DNA of 64,000 bases from Brasenia schreberi (taxonomy: Eukaryota; Streptophyta; Magnoliopsida; Nymphaeales; Cabombaceae): contig JAYKKT010000048.1 of the NCBI GenBank assembly GCA_036023115.1, positions 7,088,501 through 7,152,500 of the forward strand, read 5' to 3'. How positions within the stretch are numbered: position 1 is the first letter of the stretch; the number at the start of each line of letters is the position of its first letter. This document shows positions 12,852 through 24,505 of this stretch, in pieces. The notes under the pieces are model-generated. The model was given only the letters and a program-made list of their open reading frames with translations. It searched no databases and had not been told where the DNA came from. Both the position numbers and the translations under genes were made by a program.

Positions 12852-14853
12852 GTAAGCTCACTCATCTCGTTCATCCTTTCGCCTCTCTCTCTAGAAATGA
12901 GTGAAAAGATCGAGTTGTTTCTCCCCCCCCCCCCTCTCTCTCTGTGGCAGATGTATGGTTTCTGGTGGTTTGGTTGAGGGAATGATTGAATGCGGATAAC
13001 TGTTCAGAAATGTCGGCCAAAACGGGATGCGGCATTAGAAACCTTATTGTGGCATCTCGCATTATCTCATCGGTTTGGTGATTTGGGGGATTCTTTGAGT
13101 AGCCTCATCTTATCGGGAATTGGAGATCAGATTGCTTTCTGATTCATGCTGAAAAGATTGCATTGTAGGAAGAACTAGTCATAGATCATTTTAGACTAAG
13201 TTGAGTGGGGAAAAAGATTGAATTTTGGTTGGCTATGTGAGTTTCAGTTATATGGATCTTTTTGTTTGAGTGATCAAAGCATTCATACAAGCGGGGGAAA
13301 GCATGGTGAACTTGATGCAATCCCGATGTATCACGGGTTTGAGATAAATGACGGAAATCTAGAGACTTTTTGGTTGTTTTCTGGTAGCTATTCGAGTGAA
13401 CAAGTGTTAGAAGATGGAGCTCAAAGAAACTATTTGACTGATATCAAAACTCAAGCCGAGCCTTCTCACATTAAGTAGGGTTTGGCCAACATTTTCTCAC
13501 ATTGATACTCCAAAATAGCTTGATGATGTTGTGTGCTCCTTAAGTCCTTCCAACATTTTTCTCGGCCTAGATGTCTTTTGTGGTCTCCTTCGCAACCTAC
13601 TCACATCTCTTCTCGCGAGATGATTAAACCACCTAAATTTGTCTTACGTTTACCTGTATATTTTGTCAGTGCCAAACCTAAGTTTTCATTAATCATCAAT
13701 CTCCTTGTCTGTTATGGTTAAACCAAATAAGCTGAATGACTGCACTAATTTAAGGATGCTGCATGAGCTGATTTGATAGGAAAATTGTTGTACAAAGACT
13801 TCTTTTCCTATGGGAAGCTACTTTTCTCCGGGATGAAATCGGGCAAATTGTTTGCTAGTATAAGTATCTCATAAATCTTGTGATCTCGATTATAACAAAA
13901 TATTAGAAAAGGCATAGGAGATTGACAATACATGTTTAAAATTATGGGACCTAGGAAAGAAAAAGTTTGAATTGGAGTTGGTATTATTATAAATAAAGAT
14001 TTAAGGATAGCTTAGTTATGATAGTGAAATTAATTTTAGGAGTAGAGACTTTGAATATAGTTTGTACTTATGTACCTCACGTAGGATTAGAAGATAGTAT
14101 AAATAAGGCTTTTTGGGAGGAGTTAAATAAGGTAATTCAAAGAATTCCACGGAAGGAGATGATTTGTTTGGAGGAAACTTAAATGGTCATGTCGGTAAAG
14201 ATGCATTAGGATATGAAGATATTCGTGAAAACTATGGTTTTAGAGATATAAATGAGGAGGGTGGGAAGATTTCAAATTTTGCTATGACTTTTGATATCTT
14301 TAATTCTTTATAGCCAATATAATTTTTAAAAAACGAGATGAATATTTAATTACTTATAAGAGTGGCTTATCACACATACAAATTGATTATTTTGTTTATA
14401 GGGAAAAAGATATATCATGTTGTACTGGATAAAGCTTAACTTCTGAATATCGACTTTTAGTAATGGATTTATAGAAAAAAAGTGGATAAAGAAGAATAGA
14501 ATGCATAGAGTTATTCATACTAGATGGTCGAACCTCAAATGTGAGGAAGAAGATATATTTAAACAGAAATTTCTTCAAGGAGATGCTTGAAATTATGTAG
14601 GTACACCTTTTGATATTGGAATAATATGGTTATACATATTAGAAAAGTAATAAAAGATGTGTTAGGCGAATCTAAGGGAGGCGTATCGACACAAAAGATG
14701 CTTGGTGGTGGAGTGAATTGGCGCAAGATAAAATCAAGATAAAAAAGGCATGTTACAAATTGTATTATGCAAAGAAGACTAGTGAAACTTGGGAGGCTTA
14801 TAAGAAAGCAAAGGAAGAATCGAAAAAAGCCGTTAGTCAATCCAAAGCCAAAA

Positions 14854-15351
14854 TTTGAGAGGATTTAGATGAAAAGTTTAACTCAGAAGAAGGTGAAAGA
14901 GATATTTTTAGGATAGGTAAGGCTAGAGATAAGAAAACTAAGGATCTTACTTTTGTTAGATGCATTAAAGATGAGGATGAAAAGATTCTAGTGGTGAATA
15001 ATGATATAAAAAATAGATGAAAAAATTATTTCTATAAGCTTTTTAATAAAGTACATATGGTACTATTAGCTTAGGAGAGTTAGCCAAATCAGAAAAGTTT
15101 AATTTGAGAGGATTTAGATGAAAAGTTTAACTCAGAAGAAGGTGAAAGAGATATTTTTAGGATAGGTAAGGCTAGAGATAAGAAAACTAAGGATCTTACT
15201 TTTGTTAGATGCATTAAAGATGAGGATGAAAAGATTCTAGTGGTGAATAATGATATAAAAAATAGATGAAAAAATTATTTCTATAAGCTTTTTAATAAAG
15301 TACATATGGTACTATTAGCTTAGGAGAGTTAGCCAAATCAGAAAAGTATAT
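14854..15351. repeat. 249-bp tandem duplication inside the LINE
   Basis: The block starting TTTGAGAGGATTTAGATGAA and ending near AGCCAAATCAGAAAAG is present twice in direct orientation, 14854-15102 and 15103-15351, essentially without differences. The near identity shows it is much younger than the element's coding decay. Confidence 0.9.
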
Positions 15352-15450
15352 AAACCGCAATTTCTATCGGCGTATTCAAAAGAATGAAGTCAAAGAGGCT
15401 TTTAAATATATGAAGGTTGGTAAATCTGTAGAAGCAGACAATATTCATAT

Positions 15451-15905
15451 ACAACAACAACAACAACTAATCTTTTTCCCATACTAGACAGGGTCGGCTA
15501 CATGGATTCTTTGTTTCCACAGATCCCTATCGTGTGCCATATTAGTAGTTAACTCACAATAAGCTAGATCATTCTTTATTGTTTCTTTCCAACACTTTTG
15601 TGGTCGTCCTCTACCTCTTTTAATACTTTTCAAATTTAGTTTTTCTAACCTTCTTATAGGTCCTTCTTTTGATCTTCTTTCTATATGTCCAAACCATATT
15701 AAACAATATTCTCTCATTTTATCCTTTATTGGTGTCACTCCTAATTTGTTTCTAATAACCTCATTATGTATACGGTCTTTTCTTGTATGACCACTCATCC
15801 ATCTCAACATCTTCATTTCTGTCACAAACATCTTTTGTACATGTTGATGATTAATTGCCCAACACTCATAATCATAAAACATGGCAGGCCTAATTGCTGC
15901 TCTTA
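15451..15905 (-). mobile_element. 5'-truncated RTE LINE copy nested in antisense
   Basis: On the minus strand an open frame (15484-15882) encodes the RTE C-terminal region: WAINHQHVQKMFVTEMKMLR, then GHIERR, then KRGRGRPQKCW, then DRDLWKQRIHVADPV. The 3' end is the (TTG)n-like tail, seen on the plus strand as ACAACAACAACAACAACTAA from 15451. It interrupts the plus-strand LINE. The open frame suggests it is a younger insertion than its host. Confidence 0.8.
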
Positions 15906-15906
15906 A

Positions 15907-16260
15907 AACTATTTAGTGAAATATGAAGAACTCAAAAGATGCTTGAGGAGTGGAGAGTGAGTACACTTATACCCATATATAAGAACAAGGGAGACATTCA
16001 TAATTGTATGAATTATCGAAGAATTAAGTTAATGAGTTATACTATGAAATAATGTGAAAGAATTATCAAATATAGGTTAGACAATATTCATATAGAAGTA
16101 TAAAAAATCCTAGGAGAGATGGGGCTCACTTAGCTTATAAAACTATTTAATGAAATATGAAACCCAAAAGATGCTCAAGGAACGGAGAGTGAGTACACTT
16201 ATACCCATATATAAGAACAAGGGAGACATTCATAATTGTATGAATTATCGAGGTATTAAG
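15907..16260. repeat. Second internal duplication of LINE sequence
   Basis: About 120-bp segments beginning AAACTATTTA(G/A)TGAAATATGA and continuing through GAGTACACTTATACCCATAT occur at about 15907 and about 16138 in direct orientation with scattered mismatches. This is older than the 14854-15351 duplication. Confidence 0.75.
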
Positions 16261-17827
16261 TTAATGAGTTATACTATGAAATGAAATAATGTGAAAGAAT
16301 TATCAAATGTAGGTTAGACAAGTATCGAGTACAACAAAGAACCAATTCGCATTTATGCCCGGTAGATATACTATTGAGATATCTTATGGAATATTTTAGA
16401 GTAAAAAAGAAAAACCTTAACATGTTATTTATTGATCTAGAAAAAGTTTACGATAAGTTACCAAAAGATGTTCTTTGGAGAACCTTAAAAAAAAGAGGTA
16501 TCCCATTGACATACATAAAATCTTATAAGAGACATGTACAATAGTATAAAAACACGAATGAAGACTCATGAAGGAACGACAGACTCTTTTGTTAAGAAAA
16601 CATATTCAAGATGAAGTACCTTGGTGTATATTATTTGCAGATGACATTGTGTTAGTGGATGAGTTTAAGGAAAAAATTAATAGAAAATTGGGACTATGGA
16701 GAGAAACGTTAGAAAGTAAAGGCTTCCGACTTAATAGAACAAAGATAAAATATATGGAATGCAAGTTTGATCATTTGGGTAATTCAGAGTACATAGAAAT
16801 TAAGAAAGACACACATTACATCTCTCGTAAGGTACCTAGGGTCAAGTTTTCAAAAATTGATGGAGATTTTATGCATGGAGTTAATGCCAGTTGGTTAAAA
16901 TGGAGAGGGGTATATGGTATTCTATGTGATAGGAAGATATATTGAAGTTGAAAGGTAAATATTATAGAGCGGCAATTAGACTTGCTATGTTTTATGGTTC
17001 TAAGTGTTGGACAGTTAATCATCAACATGTGTAAGTAAAAATGAATATGTTGAGTGAGATGGATGAGCGGTTACACAAGGAAAGACCATATACATAATGA
17101 ATTTATTAAAAACAAATTGAGAGTAGCACCAATAGAGGATAAAATGAGGAAAAATCGTTTAAGATAGTTTGGACATATAGAAAGATGACTCAAGGACACT
17201 CTCATAAAAAGATATGAAAAACTAGATTGTGAAAATGTTAAAAGAGGAAGATAATGACTACAAAAGTGTTGGAAAGAAAAAATAAAGAATGATCTAGTTT
17301 ATATTGAGTTAACTGCTAGCATGGCAGATCATAGGGCCCTGTGGAAACAAGGAATCCATGTAGCCGGCCCCATCTACTATGGGAAAAGGCTTAGTTGTTG
17401 TTGTCATGATTCCGTGGAAATCTCAAATTTGGTTATGCTAATGCATGTTTCTATGGAAAATGTTGCAAAGAACTTAGAAATATCATTGACTTTGGTTTCT
17501 AGTCACCTGCTTGTTTCTGTTGCAGTGCTACTGTTACATATGGTCGATACACTCCTATATCTCTTGTTTGACCTAGATAATTTACTTCAGTTCATAGTAT
17601 GCCAGAGGTTCTACCTGGCATAGTGGCATACCCACACAGCATATGCCGTTAAAAATGGTCAACCTTTTCACGTTTCATTCTACTACTAGGTATGTCCTGC
17701 ATTGTGCACTTACCTTTGTTTTTTTTATGTATGACTCTGTGTTTGTGTCTATGTGTATGCATTCAGTTTCTGAGATGTACATAGTGTTCATAAATTTTAT
17801 TCCTTGTCCTTACCATTGGAAGAGCAG

Positions 17828-17899
17828 CGAGAGAGATTAGGTGAACATTGTGCCAAACCAGATACGAGTATCAATTGCAAGATTGATCTGAGGTGTGGC
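17828..17899 (+). other. PIS 5' leader, second part
   Basis: It follows the acceptor AGAGCAG and precedes the ATG at 17900. An upstream in-frame start-like codon at 17804 would lie within the intron, so 17900 is preferred. The protein from 17900 begins as plant PIS proteins do, with a short Lys-rich N terminus. Confidence 0.4.
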
Positions 17900-20800
17900 A
17901 TGGCTGACAAGTCCAAGAAAGGAGGGCGGTCTGTGTATCTTTACATCCCCAATATCATTGGTACTCTTCTGATTCTTTTGTATTGCCTTTTGTTGGGAAA
18001 ATTACTGCTATGCCATTAACCACTTGGATGTCAAACTTCAACATTTAAGGCTTCAGTTTTATATTGCATGTAACTTTGTTTCTGGAAGCAATGTGAAAGC
18101 TTGTCAACGTTTCAACTTTTGTGCTGAATCAGTTTGAAACCAATTAAATTGTTTCTATAAATTCTGTTCTGATGTTTTGATCTTGTTCATGGCATCTAGT
18201 AGATTTGTGCTTGGAAAACAAGAATTTAGATTTAGTCAGATTCTGGGTGGAATTGGATAATTAATGAAGTTTTAATTGGATTCATTGTGAGGGCGCTAAG
18301 AGCAATTCTTGAATCAAACTTTACATTGTAAAGTGAATGAAAAGATATCCAAACCCAAATTCTAATGAAGGATGGATCTCTTTTTCTATTTATATTGAAA
18401 CCAATGGATCTTTCATAAATTGTTAGCATTGGATATTGAACTTGAGGCATCCCTCTATGCATCATATAAACCCACCAAATTTACCAACATGAAGTTGTTC
18501 TGGAAGGCTTAGTATTAGCCTTTATTGTTGGATAAATCGGGAATGGATGCAGTGCATATGTAGATCTGAACTTTATGATGAGTTCAGGGTTGACTACTTA
18601 CTTGGAACCAGCTGTTTATTGAAGTCTCGATCTAGTCTCAGTTCCACTTGGATCTGAGCCAGATCCGACCCATGTGTCACTCTAGAATCTGTACATATAA
18701 TAACTTATATATGCAAACTACATGAATGCTCTTCTTGATGTTTAGCAACTTTTCCTTAAATTTAATGCTGCATAAAATGGTTTAGTTCAAATATTAGCAA
18801 TGTTCTAAATATCATATCAGACCCCATACCACGTGGAACATCGATACATGTGATTTTTAAATTATTTAAAAAATATTATAAATATTATAAAATTTAAAAA
18901 CATGAAAAAATTCTGCAATATGCATCATACCAAGAGAGAACATATTAAACATCAAAACAAACTAAATCACAAACATACATCGCTCTCGGGCCTCATTTTC
19001 AAACTTAGGATTTATGACTATTAATGAATGTAAAATACATATAGGATTTTTAGGGAAAAAGAAGTTGGTTTTGAAGAGAAGGGTTAGACATGCAACAAGA
19101 GCCAAAAAAGCTGACCTAGAGGGGTTTAAACACACCTAAGGTCCTAAACTATAATTTTTTTCTAAAATACGAATTTTGAAACTTGCAGCATATTTTACGA
19201 TACAGTGTTTGTATCACAACATCCGTATGATACGCCTCGGTACGGCACGGTAAATGTGTTTTGTGATACAGGTACTTGAATAGTATCTATTCAGGGTCCG
19301 ATACGCATACGTATCTTTCGATACAATTTTTATAACATTGAATATTAGTGCATTTGAACATTCTTTTTTGATAAGAAGATTTATATTGGTCCTTATTTCC
19401 TATGCTTTTATATGATATTTAGCAATTACCGTGCAAATCAATTGCAGGATACCTACGGATCATTGCAAATTGTATTGCATTTGGATATTGTGTTCCTTAT
19501 AGGTGGATCTTCACTGGTCTTTACATTGTAAGGTAATCATGTTACACGATATTGCAGTTCAAATATTCTCTGAATAAATCCAAGAGTTTCCTACAAATCA
19601 TGTTCTCTTTTATCTTTTTCAGTTTTGTATGTGATGAGTTAGATGGTCGGTTTGCTCGCATGTTTAATCAAGGTAAGCCTTTTTTGGATATCATTTTTCA
19701 TTGATTCCTTGATTGTGCATCCACTGTTATCTTTTTATGCAATAAGTCTTTAAGCATGCACTTTCTGTTTGGTATTTTTATTTGACTTATCGCAGTTTCA
19801 GCTTGCTCTCCATGCAGGATTTCTCACAATTCTTTATGTACATATTCTCTTTAAAGAAAACTCTTAATAAAGTTGCTTAAGCCCCATCTACATTTTCATT
19901 TTATTTATTCTGCAGTGTCAACTTTTGGAGCTGTTCTTGATATGGTTACTGACAGGTTTGTTTCTCGTCCATGTTTTCCCATATATATACATATGAGAGC
20001 ATAATTCATGCTTAAATCTACTTAAACGTCTCCACAATTCAATGCTCATGATCAATGGTGGAGATTTGAGTTTAAAATATTTAATTTACATGGTGCATTA
20101 AATACAAAGTACGGAAAGTACAATGATACTTTTTAAATTCAAATCTCCAGTTCATCATGTGAATCGAGAAGCAGATATGTTTAAGTGGGTTTGGGCATTG
20201 ATGGGTGTGCGCATTTACCACTTTCCATATGTATATTTCTATCATATGTATATATATATATATTTATTTATTTATTTATTTATTTATTTCTGAGGCCAGC
20301 TTCCTGCTACCAAACTCACAAGTACAGTGAACACTTCCAATCTGACATGTAATTATATGCTGCATTCTCAGAGTAAGCACTGCTTGCCTGCTGGTGGTCC
20401 TGTCTCGCTTTTACAGGTAATTTCTTTATATATATATATATATATATATATTAGGAAGCTGGAGGATGCAAACCACTCATTTGCAAAGTCTATCTAAATT
20501 AATCTCAACCATTTGATCAAGGGTTATGGGTAGTTAAGATTGACAATCGGAAAGTGAAAATAGATGTATTTTTTGCAGGGTAATTTATTGCCAATATGTA
20601 TTTTTCACTTTTTGTTTTTCATTCTCAACCAGCTATGTCCCTCAATCGGATGGTTGAGATTGGTTTAGATAGAGTTTGCATAGGAGTAGTTTGCATCCTC
20701 CACATTTACTCTCAATCTATCATATAGATATGTATATGTATACATATACACACATGTTTGTGTGCATATTTCCTATGTTGTGTGTTTGTGTGCATATTTC

Positions 20801-23800
20801 CTATATCTTTTCTTTCCAAAATGAGTTATGCATGGAGTACATCTTTATTTTGCAGTTCATGCTTCAATCTCTTCGTGGCACTTCTTGCTTTAGACATCGC
20901 AAGCCATTGGTTCCAGATGTACAGGTGATCTGACTTTGTTTGGAAATAATTCAATTGTCTTCAATATGTATTTGGTCTTTGATTTTTGGATTCGAAGAAT
21001 GGGGACATTTTGTAAAAAAGAGTAACAGAATCTTCATTCCACTTCCAAAAAAAGAGTTTTTGTTAGAACTTTTCAAATTATTTTATGGTTTCACCAATAG
21101 TACATTACCAACACCAAGCGTTTCTCCCTCTAAGTTACATTAAAAATTATTTTTCTTCTGATGCTGAAGTTCTTTTCTGGTTGTAGCATAAGTTGCTCAT
21201 GACATCCTCATTCAGACTAGACGATAGTCACTATGTTGCTGTCTTAAGTGAAATTTCTAGTCCGATCTTGAACTTTACTGTCAAAAGAAACAAACATTAT
21301 GTTCCCTTTCCTTTTGTGCTGCCTCTTGATGCACCTCTTACATACTGCTGGCAGTACCTTCCTCTCGAGCAAGACTAGCCATAAAGATGTGAAGGACAGC
21401 ACTAGCTTGCTGCTTAGAACCTACTATGGTCAGAGGTTATTCATGGGTTATTGTTGTGTGGGGTCTGAGGCAAGGGATTCTTCTGCATTGTCTTATTCTA
21501 TTTATTCATTTTATAGTCTGGAATCTTGAGGACATAATCTGTTATACCACTAAGAGGTTTCTTTTACAAAACACCAGGTCCTTTATGTCATCCTTTTCCT
21601 TCTCGCTGGTAGCCAATCCAGGAATTTGATTGATGTAAGTCTTCTTCAGGTCTGTCGCCCATTTGCTGTACGTGATCTTGTTGGTTGCTTAGAACCTTTT
21701 GCATGTTCCTGGCAGGTTATTGTGGATACCCTGAGGCAGAAATCATGGTTTACATTTCCGCTTCTTATAGCCTTGCCTGGATGGGCTATTAAGCAAATAG
21801 TGAATGTTATACAGGTAAGTGAACTTCGGTTTACACTTAAAGTGATCCTCTATGAATGTGTTCTTTTAAAATTTGAGCAGTTGTGCTTTGGCTCCCAAAT
21901 TGGGCTAGGTTTTCAGCTTTATATACTCTTGTTAAGGTTGGATACGCATGATGATTTTGTGTTGCCTCACTTAATTGAGTCACATCTAATTCCTTTAATT
22001 GTTTAGGAATGCAATCTTTTTCACATGTCAAAGCACGATGAAAAATTAGAATCCTTGTCATGTTGACAGCCATTACGGTTCTTGGAAAGTTTATTTTTTA
22101 AAATATCAAATAGTACAACTTGTTTTGTGGTTGTCAGCTACTATCCCAACACTCTTTTGTTTTTTCATTGGCTGCAAGACCTCAAGGATTATGGAGACTT
22201 TTATCCATGTGATATCTTTTCTTGCTGATTATCTGCATTCTGTTTCCTTTAGCTAGTGTTTGTTCGTGAGTTATTAGGTTTTCTCACAAAGCATAGTCTG
22301 GAACCTTGGGAATTGCAGTTGGATCATTCAGCTACTGGGTCATCACTGAGATACTGGATGACTTGATAGGTTAAGGATTGTGTATTTAGCTGTTTCAAAC
22401 AACATATCAAAATACTGTAATGATAGATTTTTCTATGATAAGATGAAAACAATTAAACCTCAAGCATGGAAAAGTTACTGAAATACCTGAAATGATATCA
22501 AACTAGCACTAAGATTGCATACAATGCATCGTGATGAAGAGAGTCCAAACTTGGCAACCTAAAGTTAGCTCCTTATTTAAGCACTGGTGAAATGACTGGA
22601 CAGCATGGAAAGTCATCTGAAGGCTCTGGAAGGATCCCAGGGACCTTGTGAAAATTTAGATTTCAGCAATTTGCTGGAACAAAAGATCCAGAATTGAATG
22701 ATTTCGAATGCAAGTTCATTAGTAAAGGCTATTTCCAGCTTCAAAATGTCAAACAAACTTTAGGTGAGTTTAAAAGTTTGCAAAGGGAGAATTAGGTATT
22801 TTTCTGATAGGAGATAATAGTGTTTTTCCTTGGAGATGGAAAATCCGTCCACCTGGTTTCATCAATTTGCAAATTCTTCCTCAGCTAGTTAAAAGAATGA
22901 AATTGGATGGTTTTAAATGAATATTAGTTAGTGTAGATGCCATTGTGGGAGAAGTTGCTTGTAGAAATGTTAACCGAGGAAGCGCAAGGTACCAGTTCTT
23001 TTTTGTTTTCAGGCTGGAATCCTCCAAAGTGGTTTATTGGTCCATATGGTTACTCATAACTGTTTCTACTCATTAGTAAAGGCTATTTCCAGCTTCAAAA
23101 TGTCAAACAAACTTTATGTGAGTTTAGATTCTTGAAAGGGGAGAATTAGGTACTTTTTGATAGGAACATAGTAGTGTTTTTCCTTGGACATGGAAAATCC
23201 ACCCACCTGGTTTCATCAGTTTGTCATTCTTTCTCAGGTAGTTGAAAGAATGAAAGTGGATGGTTTTAAATGAATATTAGTTAGTGTAGATGCCATTGTG
23301 GGAGAAGTTGTTTGTAGAAATGTTAACCGAGGAAGCGCAAGGTACCAGTTCTTTTTTGTTTTCAGGCTGGAATCCTCCAAAGTGGTTTATTGGTCCATAT
23401 GGTTACTCATACCTGTTTCTACTCTTGTATCGGGAATCAAAATAGGGAAATTAGTAATTCTGTGGCTAGAAAGGAAACTATCAGCAGGGATGCATTAATC
23501 GTCCTCTGTATGCTGGTGATTCTTGAAGCTCTAGTTAGTTCTCAAAGCAGAACAATCTTCTTCAGTGTAGAGAAGCTGTTCTTTTACTCAGTGTTGGGTC
23601 ATCTGAAGCGATGTATATAATTTCTACTGAGTTATTTCGTACTTTTTGGTCATCATCTACCGGAAATTTTGACTTGATGCAAACAGGGGTGCATTAGTGG
23701 ACACTGGACAGCTCCGTAGGTGATTCACGAGTTGATTTCCTTCTTCGCTAAATGTGTTATGAGTATGAAATAAAAATCTCAGAATTTTCCTAAAGAGCAG

Positions 23801-24505
23801 CAGCTCACATGGCTAGGGGATCGACTCACAAGTTAAAGGACATGAGTTCAGACACTTGGGGCATGCGCTCACTTCAGCCTTCCCGACCCCCCAAATGTTG
23901 TTGGCAATCCATGCCTTGCGTGGTCTTGAATGTTGATCACAGATCATTGGGGTGTTCCCAGGACATCTTAGTAAATACTTCAAACTGATATTACACGTGT
24001 TATGTTTCATTCAATACAATATGTTAATATGACAGTGGTATTGAGCCAGGTACCATGAATGTTTCCATCCACGTGATAGGTGCTAAAATTGTTATTATAT
24101 CGTGATATAATATGTTGACTTTTTTGGTCTTTTAATAGTCTTTCTTCTAAAAAAATTTAAATTACCTTTTATTCATCAAACCATGAAATAAATGTTTTAC
24201 TTGTTATATGCTATGGTACAAAATTATTATCATTTTCGGGTTGGCTCCAATATGATAACCATTGGCTCAAAACCTGTTTCTGGCTTTGAATTAGTATCAG
24301 TGTTAACTGAGTTCTTCAGCTACTTTGATGTTTGAAAAACTTACTTGTCTGAGTGAATTCTTATTTATTGAACCAAACGGACATTAAACAAATCTCGTAG
24401 ATTAGATATCCTAGATCGCTAATACCTCATCTGAAATCTTTTCAGCTGAAGACCGCAGCAGACGTCTGTGTAGATTATGACATGCGGAAAAGAGAAAGGC
24501 CATGA
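17900..24505 (+). CDS. PIS1: CDP-diacylglycerol-inositol 3-phosphatidyltransferase (phosphatidylinositol synthase)
   Basis: Ten exons: 17900-17960, 19448-19532, 19623-19672, 19916-19955, 20372-20416, 20856-20924, 21355-21469, 21578-21634, 21716-21814, 24446-24505; total 681 nt, 226 aa, all phases consistent. PIS transfers phosphatidate from CDP-diacylglycerol to myo-inositol at the ER, giving phosphatidylinositol for membranes and phosphoinositide signalling. The CDP-alcohol phosphatidyltransferase signature is complete: D56-G57-x2-A60-R61-x8-G70-x3-D74-x3-D78, plus D53. The start ([14 protein letters not shown]) and the end ([18 protein letters not shown]) match plant PIS, and length equals the family norm of about 227. 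Several hydrophobic helices follow the signature. Oddities: residues 94-101 (SSCFNLFV) differ from the usual RPGLVFLS; intron 7 is GC-AG; intron 9 is 2.6 kb. Intact as far as visible. Confidence 0.93.
18790..19348 (-). mobile_element. hAT-like non-autonomous element with 8-bp target-site duplication
   Basis: The element 18798-19340 (543 bp) is bounded by CAATGTTCTAAATATCATAT at the left and, as reverse complement of the right end, CAATGTTATAAAAATTGTAT. The perfect 8-bp direct repeat AATATTAG flanks it (18790-18797 and 19341-19348). An 8-bp duplication and ends of form YARNG are hAT hallmarks. The right part is packed with GATAC/GTATC words (19195-19325), as in the copies at 45.06-46.24 and 56.66-57.25 kb. 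Orientation is called minus by comparison with those. No transposase is present. It lies in PIS intron 1. Confidence 0.85.
20425..20452. repeat. (TA)n microsatellite in PIS intron 5
   Basis: About 14 TA units just downstream of the exon 5 donor. A (TTTA)n tract at about 20264-20290 in intron 4 is similar. Both are length-variable but lie outside splice signals. Confidence 0.8.
21470..21577 (+). other. GC-AG intron in PIS
   Basis: The exon ends TCTGAG and the intron starts GCAAGG, not GT; it ends ACACCAG before GTCCTTTATG. Splicing GAG to GTC gives [18 protein letters not shown], which matches the family. Reading through instead hits a stop after about 20 unrelated residues. AG|GCAAG is the known consensus of the rare GC-AG class. 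Length 108 nt. Confidence 0.85.
22717..23424. repeat. ~354-bp tandem duplication in the last PIS intron
   Basis: Copies at about 22717-23070 and 23071-23424. Both start CATTAGTAAAGGCTATTTCC and end near GGTCCATATGGTTACTCATA, about 90% alike with small indels. Each contains a short readable stretch ([15 protein letters not shown]) just after a TTTTCAG acceptor-like site, which I cannot assign. It could be a decayed exon of a captured gene or a transposon. Confidence 0.8.
23800..23900 (+). mobile_element. SINE-like copy in the last PIS intron
   Basis: GCAGCTCACATGGCTAGGGG, then CGACTCACAAGTT, then GGACATGAGTTCAGACACTT. The same order of words as the SINE at 3.24-3.33 kb (GCTCACCTGGCTAAGGGGTC…GAGTTCGATG), followed by a CTTCAGCCTTCCC segment also shared with it. 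The B box is degenerate here. Confidence 0.6.

Larger units (their letters stand above)
13790..17400 (+). mobile_element. Decayed RTE-type LINE (endonuclease + reverse transcriptase)
   Basis: Plus-strand element with broken frames. Near 14060-14280 an apurinic-endonuclease-like segment is readable in shifting frames (a GGNxNGHVG word near 14170-14200). Reverse transcriptase is seen at 16568-16945, with CILFADDIVLV as the YxDD-type catalytic motif (FADD intact). The C-terminal tail lies near 17300-17400 (ALWKQGIHVAGP) and the 3' end GGGAAAAGGCTTAGTTGTTG at about 17381 is shared with other copies in this window. The body carries stops and frameshifts, two internal duplications (14854-15351; 15907-16260) and a nested antisense copy at 15451-15905. 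It is not autonomous. It lies in the presumed leader intron of PIS. Confidence 0.8.

Noticed and set aside
12555..12977. 140-codon frame in a CT-rich region
   Set aside because: Ser/Arg/Leu-rich text typical of a CT-rich leader; better read as 5' UTR of PIS.
21470..21529. Apparent frameshift and early stop in PIS
   Set aside because: Explained by a GC-AG intron; using it restores family sequence, phase and length.
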